Positions 34,329-42,932 of a DNA stretch of 64,000 nucleotides are shown in pieces. The translations under genes were made by a program, and so were the position numbers. The stretch is from Phycisphaerales bacterium (lineage in GTDB: Bacteria; Planctomycetota; Phycisphaerae; Phycisphaerales; SM1A02): NCBI GenBank assembly GCA_014238205.1, contig JABABM010000002.1:124001-188000 (forward strand), given 5' to 3'. Position 1 is the first letter of the stretch, and the number at the start of each line of letters is the position of its first letter. Below the pieces are notes generated by a model. The model saw only the letters and a program-made list of their open reading frames with translations, ran no database searches and was not told the DNA's origin.

Positions 34329-35441
34329 ATGAAGGTGATATGTGATCAATCCGCCCTGGCTGAAGCTCTGGGTATTGTTGGTGGAGTTGTTGCAACTCGA
34401 ACCCCAACCCCTGTCCTTACATGCATCAAGATGCATGCCGATGATGGTCGACTGACACTTACCGCAACAGACAAGGAAGTAGGCCTTCGGCTGGTCATGG
34501 ACCAGGTCGAGGTCGATCAGCCGGGTGAATCCCTGATTCCTGCAGATAAGCTCATCCAGATCATCCGGGAATGCCAGGAGCCGACGGTTACCCTTGAAAG
34601 TGAAAAGCAGGCTCTATTCATTCGTTCAGGAGAATCCACCTTCAAGATCTATGGATTTGATCCTGCAGAGGCGCCCCCGGTCAAGGTGTTCGATGAAGGC
34701 AAGATTGATTGCGAAATCGGCGCCGGAGAGCTCCTTCTCCTGATCACACGCAGCCTGTTTGCCGCCGCAGACGAACATTCCAGGTATGCGATCAACGGCG
34801 TACTTCTCGAGCGAAAAGGGAAGAACATCAACATGATCGCAACGGATGGGCGGCGGCTTGCCGTAGCCTCCGGCAGCGCCTCTTCGGGCAGTGGTGATTC
34901 CAGCTGCATCGTCCCCAGCAAGGCGCTTGGCATCATGCGACGACTGCTCAAAAATAACGATGCCACGGTACGACTCGCGATAGATGAGAACCAGATTCAT
35001 GTCCATGTCGATGATGGGGGAGGGCAAGCCTCCCTTTCAAGCACACTCGTGGAAGGACGGTTCCCGCCCTTTGAGGATGTCATCCCGAAGGACCAGGACA
35101 AGAGAGTCGTCTTTGATCGGGATACGCTCCGCGCTGCCGTCAGGCAAGCTGCTCTTCTCACCAATGAGGATTCCAGGAGCGTCCGAATGCACTTCAGCAA
35201 CAAGCAACTGGTTCTCACGAGCCACGCACCTGAAATGGGCGAAGCAGAGGTTCACCTGGACCTCCCGGAGTACGACGGTGAGGAGATCGAGATTGGATTC
35301 AATCCAAACTATCTTTCCGATGCGCTGAAGGTCATCGACCAGAAGGAAGTCGTCTTCGAAATGAAGGCATCGAACAAGCCGGGAGTCATACGAACTGGCA
35401 AGGAGTTCACCTATGTCCTCATGCCGGTAAACCTGTCCTGA
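34329..35441 (+). CDS. dnaN: DNA polymerase III sliding clamp (beta subunit)
   Basis: 370 residues from ATG 34329 (MKVICDQSALAEAL), preferred because AGGG lies about 9 bases upstream, while ATG 34320 would be only 3 bases from it. Three clamp domains are seen: LTCIKMHADDGRLTLTATDKEVGLR, SLFAAADEHSRYAINGVLLERK ... ATDGRRLAVAS, and FNPNYLSDALKVI with the C-terminal YVLMPVNLS (usually MPMRL). It forms the ring that keeps polymerase on DNA. It is not next to dnaA or recF here and ends at a strong terminator. Confidence 0.96.
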   Translation: MKVICDQSALAEALGIVGGVVATRTPTPVLTCIKMHADDGRLTLTATDKEVGLRLVMDQVEVDQPGESLIPADKLIQIIRECQEPTVTLESEKQALFIRSGESTFKIYGFDPAEAPPVKVFDEGKIDCEIGAGELLLLITRSLFAAADEHSRYAINGVLLERKGKNINMIATDGRRLAVASGSASSGSGDSSCIVPSKALGIMRRLLKNNDATVRLAIDENQIHVHVDDGGGQASLSSTLVEGRFPPFEDVIPKDQDKRVVFDRDTLRAAVRQAALLTNEDSRSVRMHFSNKQLVLTSHAPEMGEAEVHLDLPEYDGEEIEIGFNPNYLSDALKVIDQKEVVFEMKASNKPGVIRTGKEFTYVLMPVNLS

Positions 35442-35473
35442 TCGCGAGCTGCTGCAACCAGCACTGAATACGA

Positions 35474-35508
35474 ACGAGGGCTGCCATCAGGCAGCCCTCG
35501 TGTTCATT
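35474..35508 (+). terminator. Strong hairpin terminator after dnaN
   Basis: ACGAGGGCTGCC at 35474-35485 and GGCAGCCCTCGT at 35490-35501 form a perfect 12-bp stem with an ATCA loop, followed by GTTCATTT. It stands between the convergent dnaN (stop 35441) and the redoxin gene (stop 35527) and may serve both strands. Confidence 0.85.
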
Positions 35509-35526
35509 TACCTTGCTGGAGATCTG

Positions 35527-36279
35527 TCAGGGCTTGCGTCCCGGACCACGACCGCGTGGCTTTCGTCCCTTGCCGCCATCCTGGTACTTCACCGAGCAGC
35601 CCCATGGGCGAACGGTATCAGGTGCGACGTCCGTACCGGAAACGGAACTTCGAACGGCATTGATGACGTAGTTGGTCGCCTTGTCGTTCTTGTCGAAATT
35701 CCTGTCATCCGTGATCGCGCCCGCGTAGATGAGCTTGCCCTCGGGATCGATTACGAACATGTGCGGCGTGGTGCGAGCTTCGTAGATACGGCCGACCGCT
35801 CCATCGTAATCAAGCAGAACCGGAATCTCGCTCATTTCCTGCTTCTCGAGAAACTCATCGCTCTGCGTGATGATGAACTCCTTGGGCTGATTCGATGTGG
35901 AGTTGATCGCCAGGTAGACGAACTCCGGGTCAATCTGCCTGACCTTCTTCTGAATATCCTCGACGACGCCCTCGTCATAGATTCCACGACAATACGGGCA
36001 CCCGGGATTGAACCACTCGATCACAACGTAGCTGCCAACGTAACCCGACAACTGGTGGGCCTTGCCCTTGGTGTCCTTGAGTGCAAAATTCGGGGCTTGC
36101 TTGCCAACCTTTGCAACCACCGGCTTCTCTTCCTTGTCCGCCTTCTCTTCTTCCTGAGCGGGCGGGGACGGCTTCGCAGGAAGTGGTGTGACCTGGGCGG
36201 GGGCCAGCATTGCCGGTGCGCCGATCGCAAGCAGCATTGTTGCCACCAGCAGTCGCATAGTCGGGTTCAGTACGTTCAT
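35527..36279 (-). CDS. Secreted redoxin/thioredoxin-like protein
   Basis: 250 residues with a signal peptide (about 1-28) and a charged linker (40-56, rich in E and K). The AhpC/TSA-Redoxin domain (57-210) starts GKQAPNFALKDTKGKAHQLSGY and has the active-site pair C94-P-Y-C97 in FNPGCPYCRG, then TPHMFVIDPEGKLIYAGAI. The C-terminus is rich in Arg, Gly and Pro. It should do thiol-disulfide exchange or peroxide reduction in the periplasm. Its start overlaps the stop of the DsbD-alpha-like gene (ATGA), so they are coupled. Confidence 0.88.
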   Translation of the reverse strand: MNVLNPTMRLLVATMLLAIGAPAMLAPAQVTPLPAKPSPPAQEEEKADKEEKPVVAKVGKQAPNFALKDTKGKAHQLSGYVGSYVVIEWFNPGCPYCRGIYDEGVVEDIQKKVRQIDPEFVYLAINSTSNQPKEFIITQSDEFLEKQEMSEIPVLLDYDGAVGRIYEARTTPHMFVIDPEGKLIYAGAITDDRNFDKNDKATNYVINAVRSSVSGTDVAPDTVRPWGCSVKYQDGGKGRKPRGRGPGRKP

Positions 36280-37148
36280 GGTGCACTCCTCCTGTTGACT
36301 GGGCCTTCTCTTCCTGCTCCTTGTTCCGCAGGCGGAACAGGCATGCTAAATGCAAAGGAGGGATCATGCCGCTCATCGCCAAAGAGCAGCAGGCCCTCTA
36401 TTCGAGGTTTACCCCCAAGGCTGTTGCCTGGTTCAAGCCTGTAGGGGATACGAACAAGGAATTCACTCGTATCCCCTGAAATGCGTGCTTCATCGAGAAT
36501 TACCCCGGGAACCTCCACTGGAATGAAACTGGGAAGTCCCATGTCCCCCAATGGGCCCTTGATCACGACTTCCGTGGCCGCAAGGGATATCGAGGTGCCG
36601 GGTCGATCCGCCAAGGGGAGAGGGATGCAGCGAGTGGCATATGAAAGCAGTGATATCGGGGACTCACTTGTGTCCTTGGACACCTTCAGCTCGATTCCAC
36701 GTGCCGTCTCTCCTCGCCAACAGGCCTTCCTGCATGCAAGCCACTGGGCTCTCATGGTGATGGCCAGTGCTCCCTCTGGGCACTCATCCGGCACGGTGAC
36801 CGGTACGAGGAAATGCGCCCTCCCTTTGTACCCATAGGACCTGCCGGCAGGGTCATCGAAGGTACTGGGTCGAGGATAGAGAGTGTCACCGATGATCAGG
36901 CCGTGAGTTTCCTCAACGTGGATTTCGGTTGGAGTGCCGCCGGCCCCGGGGCTCTTCCAATAGATATGGAATCCCTCTGGTATTTCCAGCGTGCAGAGAA
37001 CCATGAGCGTTTCCCCGGGTCGTGCAGCCGCCTGCCCTGCCTGGCAGGTCATTCGAACATCCGGAACGCTGCTGGGGACTGGCTGAACAAAGCTGGGTCG
37101 AGTCAGCATCAGGAAACCGGCGGCAAGTGTTGCAAGGATGTACTGCAT
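36276..37148 (-). CDS. DsbD-alpha-like (disulfide reductase N-terminal domain) secreted protein
   Basis: 290 residues with a signal peptide (IL...FVQP). Residues 30-160 match the periplasmic N-terminal domain of DsbD/ScsB-type proteins: PGETLMVLCTLEIPEGFHIYW, SYGYKGRAHFLVPVTVP and MRAQWLACRKACWRG, with C139 and C143 as the likely redox pair. The second half (170-290) is beta-rich (GTSISLAATEVVI, EVPGVILDEARISGDTSEFLV). DsbD's membrane and thioredoxin domains are missing from this gene. It is coupled to the downstream redoxin gene, so electrons may pass to it. It is divergent from the rhodanese-like gene, 54 bases apart. Confidence 0.85.
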   Translation of the reverse strand: MQYILATLAAGFLMLTRPSFVQPVPSSVPDVRMTCQAGQAAARPGETLMVLCTLEIPEGFHIYWKSPGAGGTPTEIHVEETHGLIIGDTLYPRPSTFDDPAGRSYGYKGRAHFLVPVTVPDECPEGALAITMRAQWLACRKACWRGETARGIELKVSKDTSESPISLLSYATRCIPLPLADRPGTSISLAATEVVIKGPLGDMGLPSFIPVEVPGVILDEARISGDTSEFLVRIPYRLEPGNSLGGKPRIEGLLLFGDERHDPSFAFSMPVPPAEQGAGREGPVNRRSAP

Positions 37149-37202
37149 GGAGATGAACCTCGTACACTACTGTAGTACTCGAAAGAACAGATGAGTCCGA
37201 CC

Positions 37203-37643
37203 ATGCGTCATCAATCCATTGCATTTCTCCTGCTTGTAGCTTCCCTCGCATCCTTACAGGGTTGCGCAAAGGAATACAGCGACCGAGACATCGTCTTTCT
37301 CGATGTCGAACAGGCCCAGGTCCTGGTGGAGAATCGGGAAGTCTCGCTCTTCACGAAGCCAAGGGAAAACACCTGGCTTGATCCACGCTCAGTGGAGAAG
37401 TATTCGACCGGCCACATCCCCGGTGCCATCAACATGCCCTACAGGAATGTTGCCGAGAAGTGGGAGGAGTTGAAAGCCTATGGATTCATCGTGGTCTATG
37501 GAAACGCTTACAACGATCCGCTGGCAGATGCCATGAGCAAGACGCTCATGGAAATGGGGCTGACCGAGGTGCGCACGCTTCGAGGTGGTCTCCAGGCATG
37601 GACGAATGCCGGCAACCCCGTCACGAAGGGACGTCGTCCCTGA
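37203..37643 (+). CDS. Rhodanese-like lipoprotein lacking the catalytic Cys
   Basis: 146 residues from ATG 37203 (MRHQSIAFLLLVASLASLQGC) with lipobox LQGC; ATG 37191 is an alternative. The rhodanese fold shows in YSTGHIPGAINMPYRN, YGFIVVYGNAYNDPLADAM and EVRTLRGGLQAWTNAGNPV. The active loop, usually VVYCxxGxRS, reads VVYGNAYNDPL, so the sulfur-carrying Cys is Gly and sulfur transfer is unlikely. It may be a binding domain only. It lies beside the redox genes and 23 bases before the MBL hydrolase gene. Confidence 0.85.
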   Translation: MRHQSIAFLLLVASLASLQGCAKEYSDRDIVFLDVEQAQVLVENREVSLFTKPRENTWLDPRSVEKYSTGHIPGAINMPYRNVAEKWEELKAYGFIVVYGNAYNDPLADAMSKTLMEMGLTEVRTLRGGLQAWTNAGNPVTKGRRP

Positions 37644-37666
37644 GGCAACCTGTCCAGGGCTGTGCA

Positions 37667-38584
37667 ATGACCGAATCGATTCACTACCTCGACCTGGATT
37701 ACATGGGTGTTCGGGGAGCCATTGGTGCATACCTCGTTTCGGATGGAACATCGAACATGCTCATCGAGGCGGGGCCGGGCAATACGGTTCCAGCCCTTGA
37801 ACGAGCGCTTGGCGAGCATGGACTGCGGATCGAAGATCTCCACGCCTGCTGCCTCACTCATATCCATCTCGATCACGCCGGGGCGGCAGGACACCTTGCA
37901 CGACGAGGCGTACCGATACACGTCCATTCATTCGGTGCGAAGCACATCATCGACCCATCGAAACTGCTTGCCAGCGCCGGTCGCATCTACGGCGACCAGA
38001 TGGACACACTCTGGGGAGAAGTCATCCCGTCCGCAGCATCGATGGTCCATGGACTTGATGACGGAGATGTCGTGAAGGTGGGTGATATCGAACTCATTGC
38101 CATCGAAACCCCGGGCCATGCGCGGCATCATCTCGTATTCCAGTTCAACGCCGGCAGTGACGTGGCCTGCTTTACGGGCGATGCAGCCGCCATGCTCATC
38201 CCGGGCACCGGGTACGTATCGGTCCCGATGCCGCCTCCGGAATTCGATCTGCCCACATGGATGTCCACGATTGATTTGCTGCGATCGGGGCCCTGGTCGA
38301 GATTGATGCTGACGCACGGAGGAATCATTGAAGAGATCGATCGGCATCTCGACCAGCTTGTTGAATCGATGAACAGGCAGGTCAAGTGCATCAAGGAAGG
38401 CCTTGCGGAAGGACTCGGAAACGAGGAACTGCTTGGCCGCTACAGGGACTCGCTCCGTGATGAGGCGACCTCGCTGGGAGCAAGTGCATCCCAGTTCGAC
38501 GACTTCGTCACCACCAGCCTGCTGGGAATGAACATCTCGGGTGTTGATCGATACTTGCAGCTTCAGTCCGAAGATGCGGCCTGA
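37667..38584 (+). CDS. MBL-fold metallo-hydrolase
   Basis: 305 residues from ATG 37667, which is not preceded by a strong ribosome binding site. The zinc motif THIHLDHAG (H65, H67, D69, H70) is complete, with later ligands in ETPGHARHHLVFQ and FTGDAAAM. The C-terminal 80 residues are helical and acidic (IIEEIDRHLDQLVESMNRQVK). It is a glyoxalase-II/hydroxyacyl-type hydrolase by family, but the substrate cannot be told; the link to rhodanese may hint at a persulfide dioxygenase-like role. Confidence 0.88.
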   Translation: MTESIHYLDLDYMGVRGAIGAYLVSDGTSNMLIEAGPGNTVPALERALGEHGLRIEDLHACCLTHIHLDHAGAAGHLARRGVPIHVHSFGAKHIIDPSKLLASAGRIYGDQMDTLWGEVIPSAASMVHGLDDGDVVKVGDIELIAIETPGHARHHLVFQFNAGSDVACFTGDAAAMLIPGTGYVSVPMPPPEFDLPTWMSTIDLLRSGPWSRLMLTHGGIIEEIDRHLDQLVESMNRQVKCIKEGLAEGLGNEELLGRYRDSLRDEATSLGASASQFDDFVTTSLLGMNISGVDRYLQLQSEDAA

Positions 38585-38596
38585 GACCCCTCCTGC

Positions 38597-38615
38597 AGGC
38601 TCTGGAGCCTCATTT
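38597..38615 (+). terminator. Weak hairpin after the MBL gene
   Basis: AGGCT at 38597-38601 and AGCCT at 38606-38610 flank a 4-base loop and are followed by CATTT, 13 bases after the stop codon. The stem is short and the T-run is weak, so this may not end transcription. The rest of the 166-base gap up to 38751 shows nothing clear except the GAGGAGAG site ahead of the next gene. Confidence 0.3.
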
Positions 38616-38750
38616 CAGCCCGAGAGGGGGGTTTCCACTTGCTCAAGGCCCCTTTTCGACCTAATTTCCATTGCTCAAAGGTCTTACGAACCCTGTCATT
38701 GCACATGGCTTGGTCTCCAAGGATGACCAGGCTTCAGAGGAGAGAAATCG

Positions 38751-40313
38751 ATGTTTACACGTGTAGCTGCTGGTTGCCTTGTTGCAGGCCTGTGCCTGGT
38801 CGCGGCATCTGAATTTTCGGTTGAGAAACAGCACCCCGCCGCCTCCGATGACATCACGACTCTCATGAGAAACGGCGAATCGCGTGGGAACAGTGGACTT
38901 GCAAGCATTCGCATTGCGAATGGACTTTCAAGGCCCGTGTTTGTTACTCATGCGCCAGGCGATGAATCTCGACTATTCATAGTCGAGCAGCGATCGGGTT
39001 CAACGGGGCGAGTCCGGATCTACGACCTCGACAGCGAAGAAATGCTTTCAGGCTACTTCCTGACGCAGAGCGTGAACACGTCCAGCGAGCAGGGGCTTCT
39101 TGGATTGGCCTTCCATCCCGATTACTACAACGGCTCCCCGTACGTCTACATCAACTACACGTCCGGCTCATCGACCTACATCAAGCGGTTCACGGCGACG
39201 AGCAACGATCCGAACTCGAACACGGTCAACGCGAGCAGCGGAACCACGATCATGAATTTCTCCCAGTCGTACACGAATCACAACGGCGGCTGGATCGGGT
39301 TCGGGCCGGACGGGTACCTCTACATCTCGACGGGTGATGGTGGCAGCGCGGGCGACCCCGGAAACAACGGGCAGGACATCACGAACGAACGGCTCGGCAA
39401 GATGCTCCGGATCGATGTCGACAGCGGTTCTCCATACTCCAATCCCGCCGACAACCCCTTCGTCGGAATCACCGGTGATGATGAAATCTGGTCCTACGGG
39501 CTTCGAAATGCATGGCGTTGCAGTTTCGACAAGGACACCGGCGACCTCTGGATGGGTGATGTCGGTCAGTACAACTGGGAAGAGGTTTCCTTCCAGCCGG
39601 CAAGCAGCGCTGGCGGCGAGAACTACGGCTGGCGGTGCTATGAAGGTGACCACGCCTACAACACGAGCGGATGCGACTCCGCATCAACAATGGAGTTCCC
39701 CGTCTTCGAGTACAACCACAGCAGTGGTCGCTGCTCGATCACCGGCGGCTATGTCTATCGTGGCCAGGACATTCCCTGGATGGACAGTTTCTACTTCTTC
39801 GGAGACTACTGCTCCGGCGAGACCTGGATCTTCAGGCTCGTTGGTGGAAACGTGGTCGACTACGAGGAAATCACGAATCAACTTTCACCCAGCGTTGATG
39901 GCTACAACATCGGCTCCATCACCTCCTACGGGGAGGATGCCCGTGGAGAACTCTACGTGTGCGACCTTGGCGGTGAGGTCTTCAAGATCATCCCGACCGA
40001 ACCACCCGCAGCTGAGGCGGCATGCTGTTTCGGAACGGACAACACCACCTGCGTCAACGCAACCGAGGCCCTGTGCAACACGGTGAATGGAGACTGGCAT
40101 TCGGACGAGGACTGCCTCAACACGCCGGACCTGTGCCTGCAACCGGATTGCCCGACCGACTGCGACTCGGATGGAGTGACCAATGTCAACGACCTCCTTG
40201 CGATCATCGCAGGGTGGGGCGGCAGCACCGGCTGTGATCCGACTGGAGATGGCCAGATCGATGTCAATGATCTGCTGCAGGTCATAGCCCAGTGGAACAT
40301 TGTCTGCGAGTAA
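38751..40313 (+). CDS. Secreted PQQ-type sugar dehydrogenase with dockerin-like tail
   Basis: 520 residues with a signal peptide and AGGAGAG 7 bases before the ATG. Residues 50-410 match the glucose/sorbosone dehydrogenase (GSDH, Hhip-like) beta propeller: RPVFVTHAPGDESRLFIVEQ, EQGLLGLAFHPDY, NHNGGWIGFGPDGYLYISTGDGG, DDEIWSYGLRNAWRCSFD and GENYGWRCYEGD. Cys-rich residues (about 425-470) lead to two calcium-loop units (DCDSDGVTNVNDLLAIIAGWGG and DPTGDGQIDVNDLLQVIAQW). The PQQ cofactor is expected from the family. The tail may anchor the enzyme at the surface or guide sorting; no cohesin is present here. Confidence 0.9.
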   Translation: MFTRVAAGCLVAGLCLVAASEFSVEKQHPAASDDITTLMRNGESRGNSGLASIRIANGLSRPVFVTHAPGDESRLFIVEQRSGSTGRVRIYDLDSEEMLSGYFLTQSVNTSSEQGLLGLAFHPDYYNGSPYVYINYTSGSSTYIKRFTATSNDPNSNTVNASSGTTIMNFSQSYTNHNGGWIGFGPDGYLYISTGDGGSAGDPGNNGQDITNERLGKMLRIDVDSGSPYSNPADNPFVGITGDDEIWSYGLRNAWRCSFDKDTGDLWMGDVGQYNWEEVSFQPASSAGGENYGWRCYEGDHAYNTSGCDSASTMEFPVFEYNHSSGRCSITGGYVYRGQDIPWMDSFYFFGDYCSGETWIFRLVGGNVVDYEEITNQLSPSVDGYNIGSITSYGEDARGELYVCDLGGEVFKIIPTEPPAAEAACCFGTDNTTCVNATEALCNTVNGDWHSDEDCLNTPDLCLQPDCPTDCDSDGVTNVNDLLAIIAGWGGSTGCDPTGDGQIDVNDLLQVIAQWNIVCE

Positions 40314-40400
40314 TACGAGTACCCTTAGATAAACCTGTAGCACTTTGATGGTCCGCCTGGGGGGGCAGGCCTGTACTTCCAACCTGAAGGAGAGAACCCC

Positions 40401-42728
40401 TTGTCCCCTGCAACACACCTGAAGATTCTCGGCGCTGCTTGTGCCGCATTCGTGCTGGCCACCCTGGCCATTGCCGACCCCTCAGCCACCTCCATCGTTC
40501 CCGACAAGGATGCGCTGGAACACGAACACGCACCAAATCGTCTGTTCGTGCGGTTTCGCGAGGTTGAAAATGTCGCATCCCGCCACGCCATCCTTGCGGA
40601 TGTCGGTGGCGAAATCACCATGACATCAAAGCTTGTTCCCGGGCTGTTCTGCATCGAAACCGAACTTTCAACGGAAGAGGCCCTCAAGCGACTTGAGTTT
40701 CGGGGTGACGTGCTCCGGTACGTCGAGCCGGTCTACATCGTGCACGCCCTGGATACGATTCCGAATGATCCCCTGTGGGGAGACCTCTACGGCATGGACC
40801 AGATCCGTGCTCCCCAGGCCTGGGATGAGCATACCGGCGACCAGGAGTTCATCGTCGCCGTGATCGATACGGGTGTTGACTACAACCATCCCGATCTCGT
40901 TGACAACATCTGGACCAACCCGGGCGAAATTCCGGGCAACGGCCAGGACGATGACGGCAACGGGTACGTCGATGATGTTCACGGATACGACTTCTACGAC
41001 AACAACTCCGACCCGATGGACGGCAACGGCCACGGAACCCACTGCAGTGGAACCATCGGCGGTGTCGGCAACAATGGCATCGGTGTGGCCGGGGTGAACT
41101 GGCAGTGCCGTATCGTTGCAGCCCAGTTCCTGGGCTCCGGCGGCAGCGGAACGATCGAGGGCGCCATCAACGCCATCGAGTATTGCGCCGCCAATGAGTT
41201 CAAGGTGTCCAACAACTCCTGGGGTGGCGGCGGCTTCTCCCAGGCCATGTTCGACGCCATCCAGTCCGCGGGTGACAACTTCGGGCACATCTTCTGTGCC
41301 GCAGCCGGCAACAGCGGTTCCAACGGAGCCTCCTACCCCGGCGCACTCTCCTGCGACAACGTCATCTGCGTTGCCGCCACGGACAGCAACGAGAACCTCG
41401 CAAGCTTCAGCCAGTACCACATCACCGAGGTCGACCTCGGTGCACCCGGCGTCGATGTTCTCAGTTCCACGCCCGGAAACAACTACAGTTACTACAGCGG
41501 CACCTCGATGGCCACGCCACATGTGGCTGGCGGAGTCGCCCTGATCTACTCGGTCATGGGCAACGCGTCCGCGGTCGAGGTCAAGGACATCATTCTTTCC
41601 ACGACCCGTCCCATTCCCGCCCTTGATGGCAGGTGTGTCACCGGTGGCGTGCTGAATGTATTCGACGCGCTTGGAGCAACCTTCCTCGGGCCACAGATCA
41701 CCATGAGCTCAAGCGTGCCCGCTGAACTTGATCCTGGAATCCAACTCCAGGTCAGGGTGCTCGTAGATCCTCGTGAAGACGACCTGGTCGATGGATCGGT
41801 GAAGCTTCGATATCGAAGCAGCGGCAGCGGCGTCTGGTCGATGGCCGACATGGAGTCCGATGGGCCTGGCGGCGTATGGGTTGCATATGTACCGGCAATG
41901 GAATGTGGTAACTCTCCCGAGTTCTATGTCAGTTGCGAAGGTGCGGTTTCCGGCCTTGTCGAACACCCCTCGGGTGGAGCGAACAATGCCTACAACTGGC
42001 TCGTCGGATCTCTGTTGATCGCCCTGGAAGACAATGGCGAAACCAACGGCGATTGGGTCGTCACAGGTGATGCCATGGACGGCCAGTGGAACAGGGGTGT
42101 TCCGGTCAACTGTGACCGAGGCGACCCACCGTCGGACGAAGATGGATCCGGTTCCTGCTGGCTCACGGACAACTCCTCTGGCGATGGATGCAACAGTGAT
42201 GTCGACGAGGGCTCAACCGTTCTCACCTCCGGTGTCATCGATCTGGCGGGAATCGACAGTCCTGTCCTGTCCTATGCACGCTGGTTCAGCAATACGTATG
42301 GCGCTGCACCGAATACAGACACGCTCGTCATCGAATACTCGACCAATGGTTCGACCTGGTCAAACCTCGAAACGGTCGGCCCCAATGGCCCCGACGTAGA
42401 TGGTGGATGGGTCAGGGTGGAGTGGAATCTCGACGACATCATCGGTGGCGCAGAACAGATGCAGTTGCGGTTCACCGCATCCGACATCGGTTCAACTACC
42501 CAGTCGGTCGTCGAAGCCGGTGTTGACGGAATCGTGGTCAGTGCAACCGACTGCGACGATGTCGGCACGCCTGGCGATGCAACCGGCGATGGAATCGTAG
42601 ATGTCAATGACATCCTCGCGGTCATCGCAGCCTGGGGCCAGTCCTGCAATGGCTGCCTCGAGGACCTCGATGGAAACGGCACCGTCGACGTCTCAGACCT
42701 CCTGTTGGTGATTGCCAACTGGGGTTGA
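40401..42728 (+). CDS. Secreted subtilisin (S8) protease with dockerin-like tail
   Basis: 775 residues starting at TTG 40401, with AAGGAGAG 7 bases before it. A signal and pro-region (1-115) precede the S8 domain with the triad Asp156 (AVIDTGVDYNHPD), His211 (DGNGHGTHCSGT) and Ser369 (YSGTSMATPHVAGG), and oxyanion Asn304. The linker and beta-rich part (430-730) lead to a C-terminal pair of calcium loops (GDATGDGIVDVNDILAVIAAWG and DLDGNGTVDVSDLLLVIANWG). The DxDGNGxxDVxDLLxVIxxWG repeat is the dockerin-like type known in Phycisphaerae. It is 87 bases after the PQQ-enzyme gene, and both share the tail. Confidence 0.95.
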   Translation: MSPATHLKILGAACAAFVLATLAIADPSATSIVPDKDALEHEHAPNRLFVRFREVENVASRHAILADVGGEITMTSKLVPGLFCIETELSTEEALKRLEFRGDVLRYVEPVYIVHALDTIPNDPLWGDLYGMDQIRAPQAWDEHTGDQEFIVAVIDTGVDYNHPDLVDNIWTNPGEIPGNGQDDDGNGYVDDVHGYDFYDNNSDPMDGNGHGTHCSGTIGGVGNNGIGVAGVNWQCRIVAAQFLGSGGSGTIEGAINAIEYCAANEFKVSNNSWGGGGFSQAMFDAIQSAGDNFGHIFCAAAGNSGSNGASYPGALSCDNVICVAATDSNENLASFSQYHITEVDLGAPGVDVLSSTPGNNYSYYSGTSMATPHVAGGVALIYSVMGNASAVEVKDIILSTTRPIPALDGRCVTGGVLNVFDALGATFLGPQITMSSSVPAELDPGIQLQVRVLVDPREDDLVDGSVKLRYRSSGSGVWSMADMESDGPGGVWVAYVPAMECGNSPEFYVSCEGAVSGLVEHPSGGANNAYNWLVGSLLIALEDNGETNGDWVVTGDAMDGQWNRGVPVNCDRGDPPSDEDGSGSCWLTDNSSGDGCNSDVDEGSTVLTSGVIDLAGIDSPVLSYARWFSNTYGAAPNTDTLVIEYSTNGSTWSNLETVGPNGPDVDGGWVRVEWNLDDIIGGAEQMQLRFTASDIGSTTQSVVEAGVDGIVVSATDCDDVGTPGDATGDGIVDVNDILAVIAAWGQSCNGCLEDLDGNGTVDVSDLLLVIANWG

Positions 42729-42756
42729 GCCATCGGGAACTATCCAAATGCGTTCT

Positions 42757-42788
42757 CCCGGCCCGCCTTCATGGCGGGCCGGGTTCGT
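42757..42788 (+). terminator. Strong hairpin terminator after the subtilisin gene
   Basis: CCCGGCCCGCC at 42757-42767 and GGCGGGCCGGG at 42773-42783 make a perfect 11-bp stem with a TTCAT loop, followed by TTCGTT. It stands 29 bases after the subtilisin stop and before the tRNA promoter. Confidence 0.75.
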
Positions 42789-42819
42789 TCCGGGGGCAAT
42801 TGCGGGGGCGAGGGGCTGC

Positions 42820-42825
42820 TATACT
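42820..42825 (+). promoter_or_regulatory. Candidate -10 box for tRNA-Ile
   Basis: TATACT lies 10 bases ahead of the first tRNA base, consistent with a start just before the mature 5' end. The only -35-like hexamer (TTGCGG at 42800-42805) is about 14 bases away, shorter than normal. Confidence 0.45.
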
Positions 42826-42835
42826 TCGCCGTTCC

Positions 42836-42909
42836 GGGCCAGTAGCTCAGCTGGCTAGAGCGCACCCCTGATAAGGGTGAGGTCGGTGGTTCGAGTCCAC
42901 TCTGGCCCA
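42836..42909 (+). tRNA. tRNA-Ile (anticodon GAT)
   Basis: A full cloverleaf of 74 bases: GGGCCAG pairs with CTGGCCC in the acceptor stem, the D arm has AGCTCAGCTGGCTAGAGC, the anticodon loop CTGATAA carries GAT at 42870-42872 between CACCC and GGGTG, and the T arm reads GTGGTTCGAGTCCAC. The discriminator is A and no CCA is encoded. The mdh gene starts 24 bases later, so it may be read from the tRNA promoter. Isolated, not next to tRNA-Ala or rRNA. Confidence 0.96.
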
Positions 42910-42932
42910 TTTCCCGGAAGGAACCAGTACCC

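Noticed and set aside
40355-40370. GCCTG-G6-CAGGC hairpin before the subtilisin gene
   Set aside because: The loop is a run of G and the stem is only 5 bp with no T-run; it is too weak to call a terminator or riboswitch.
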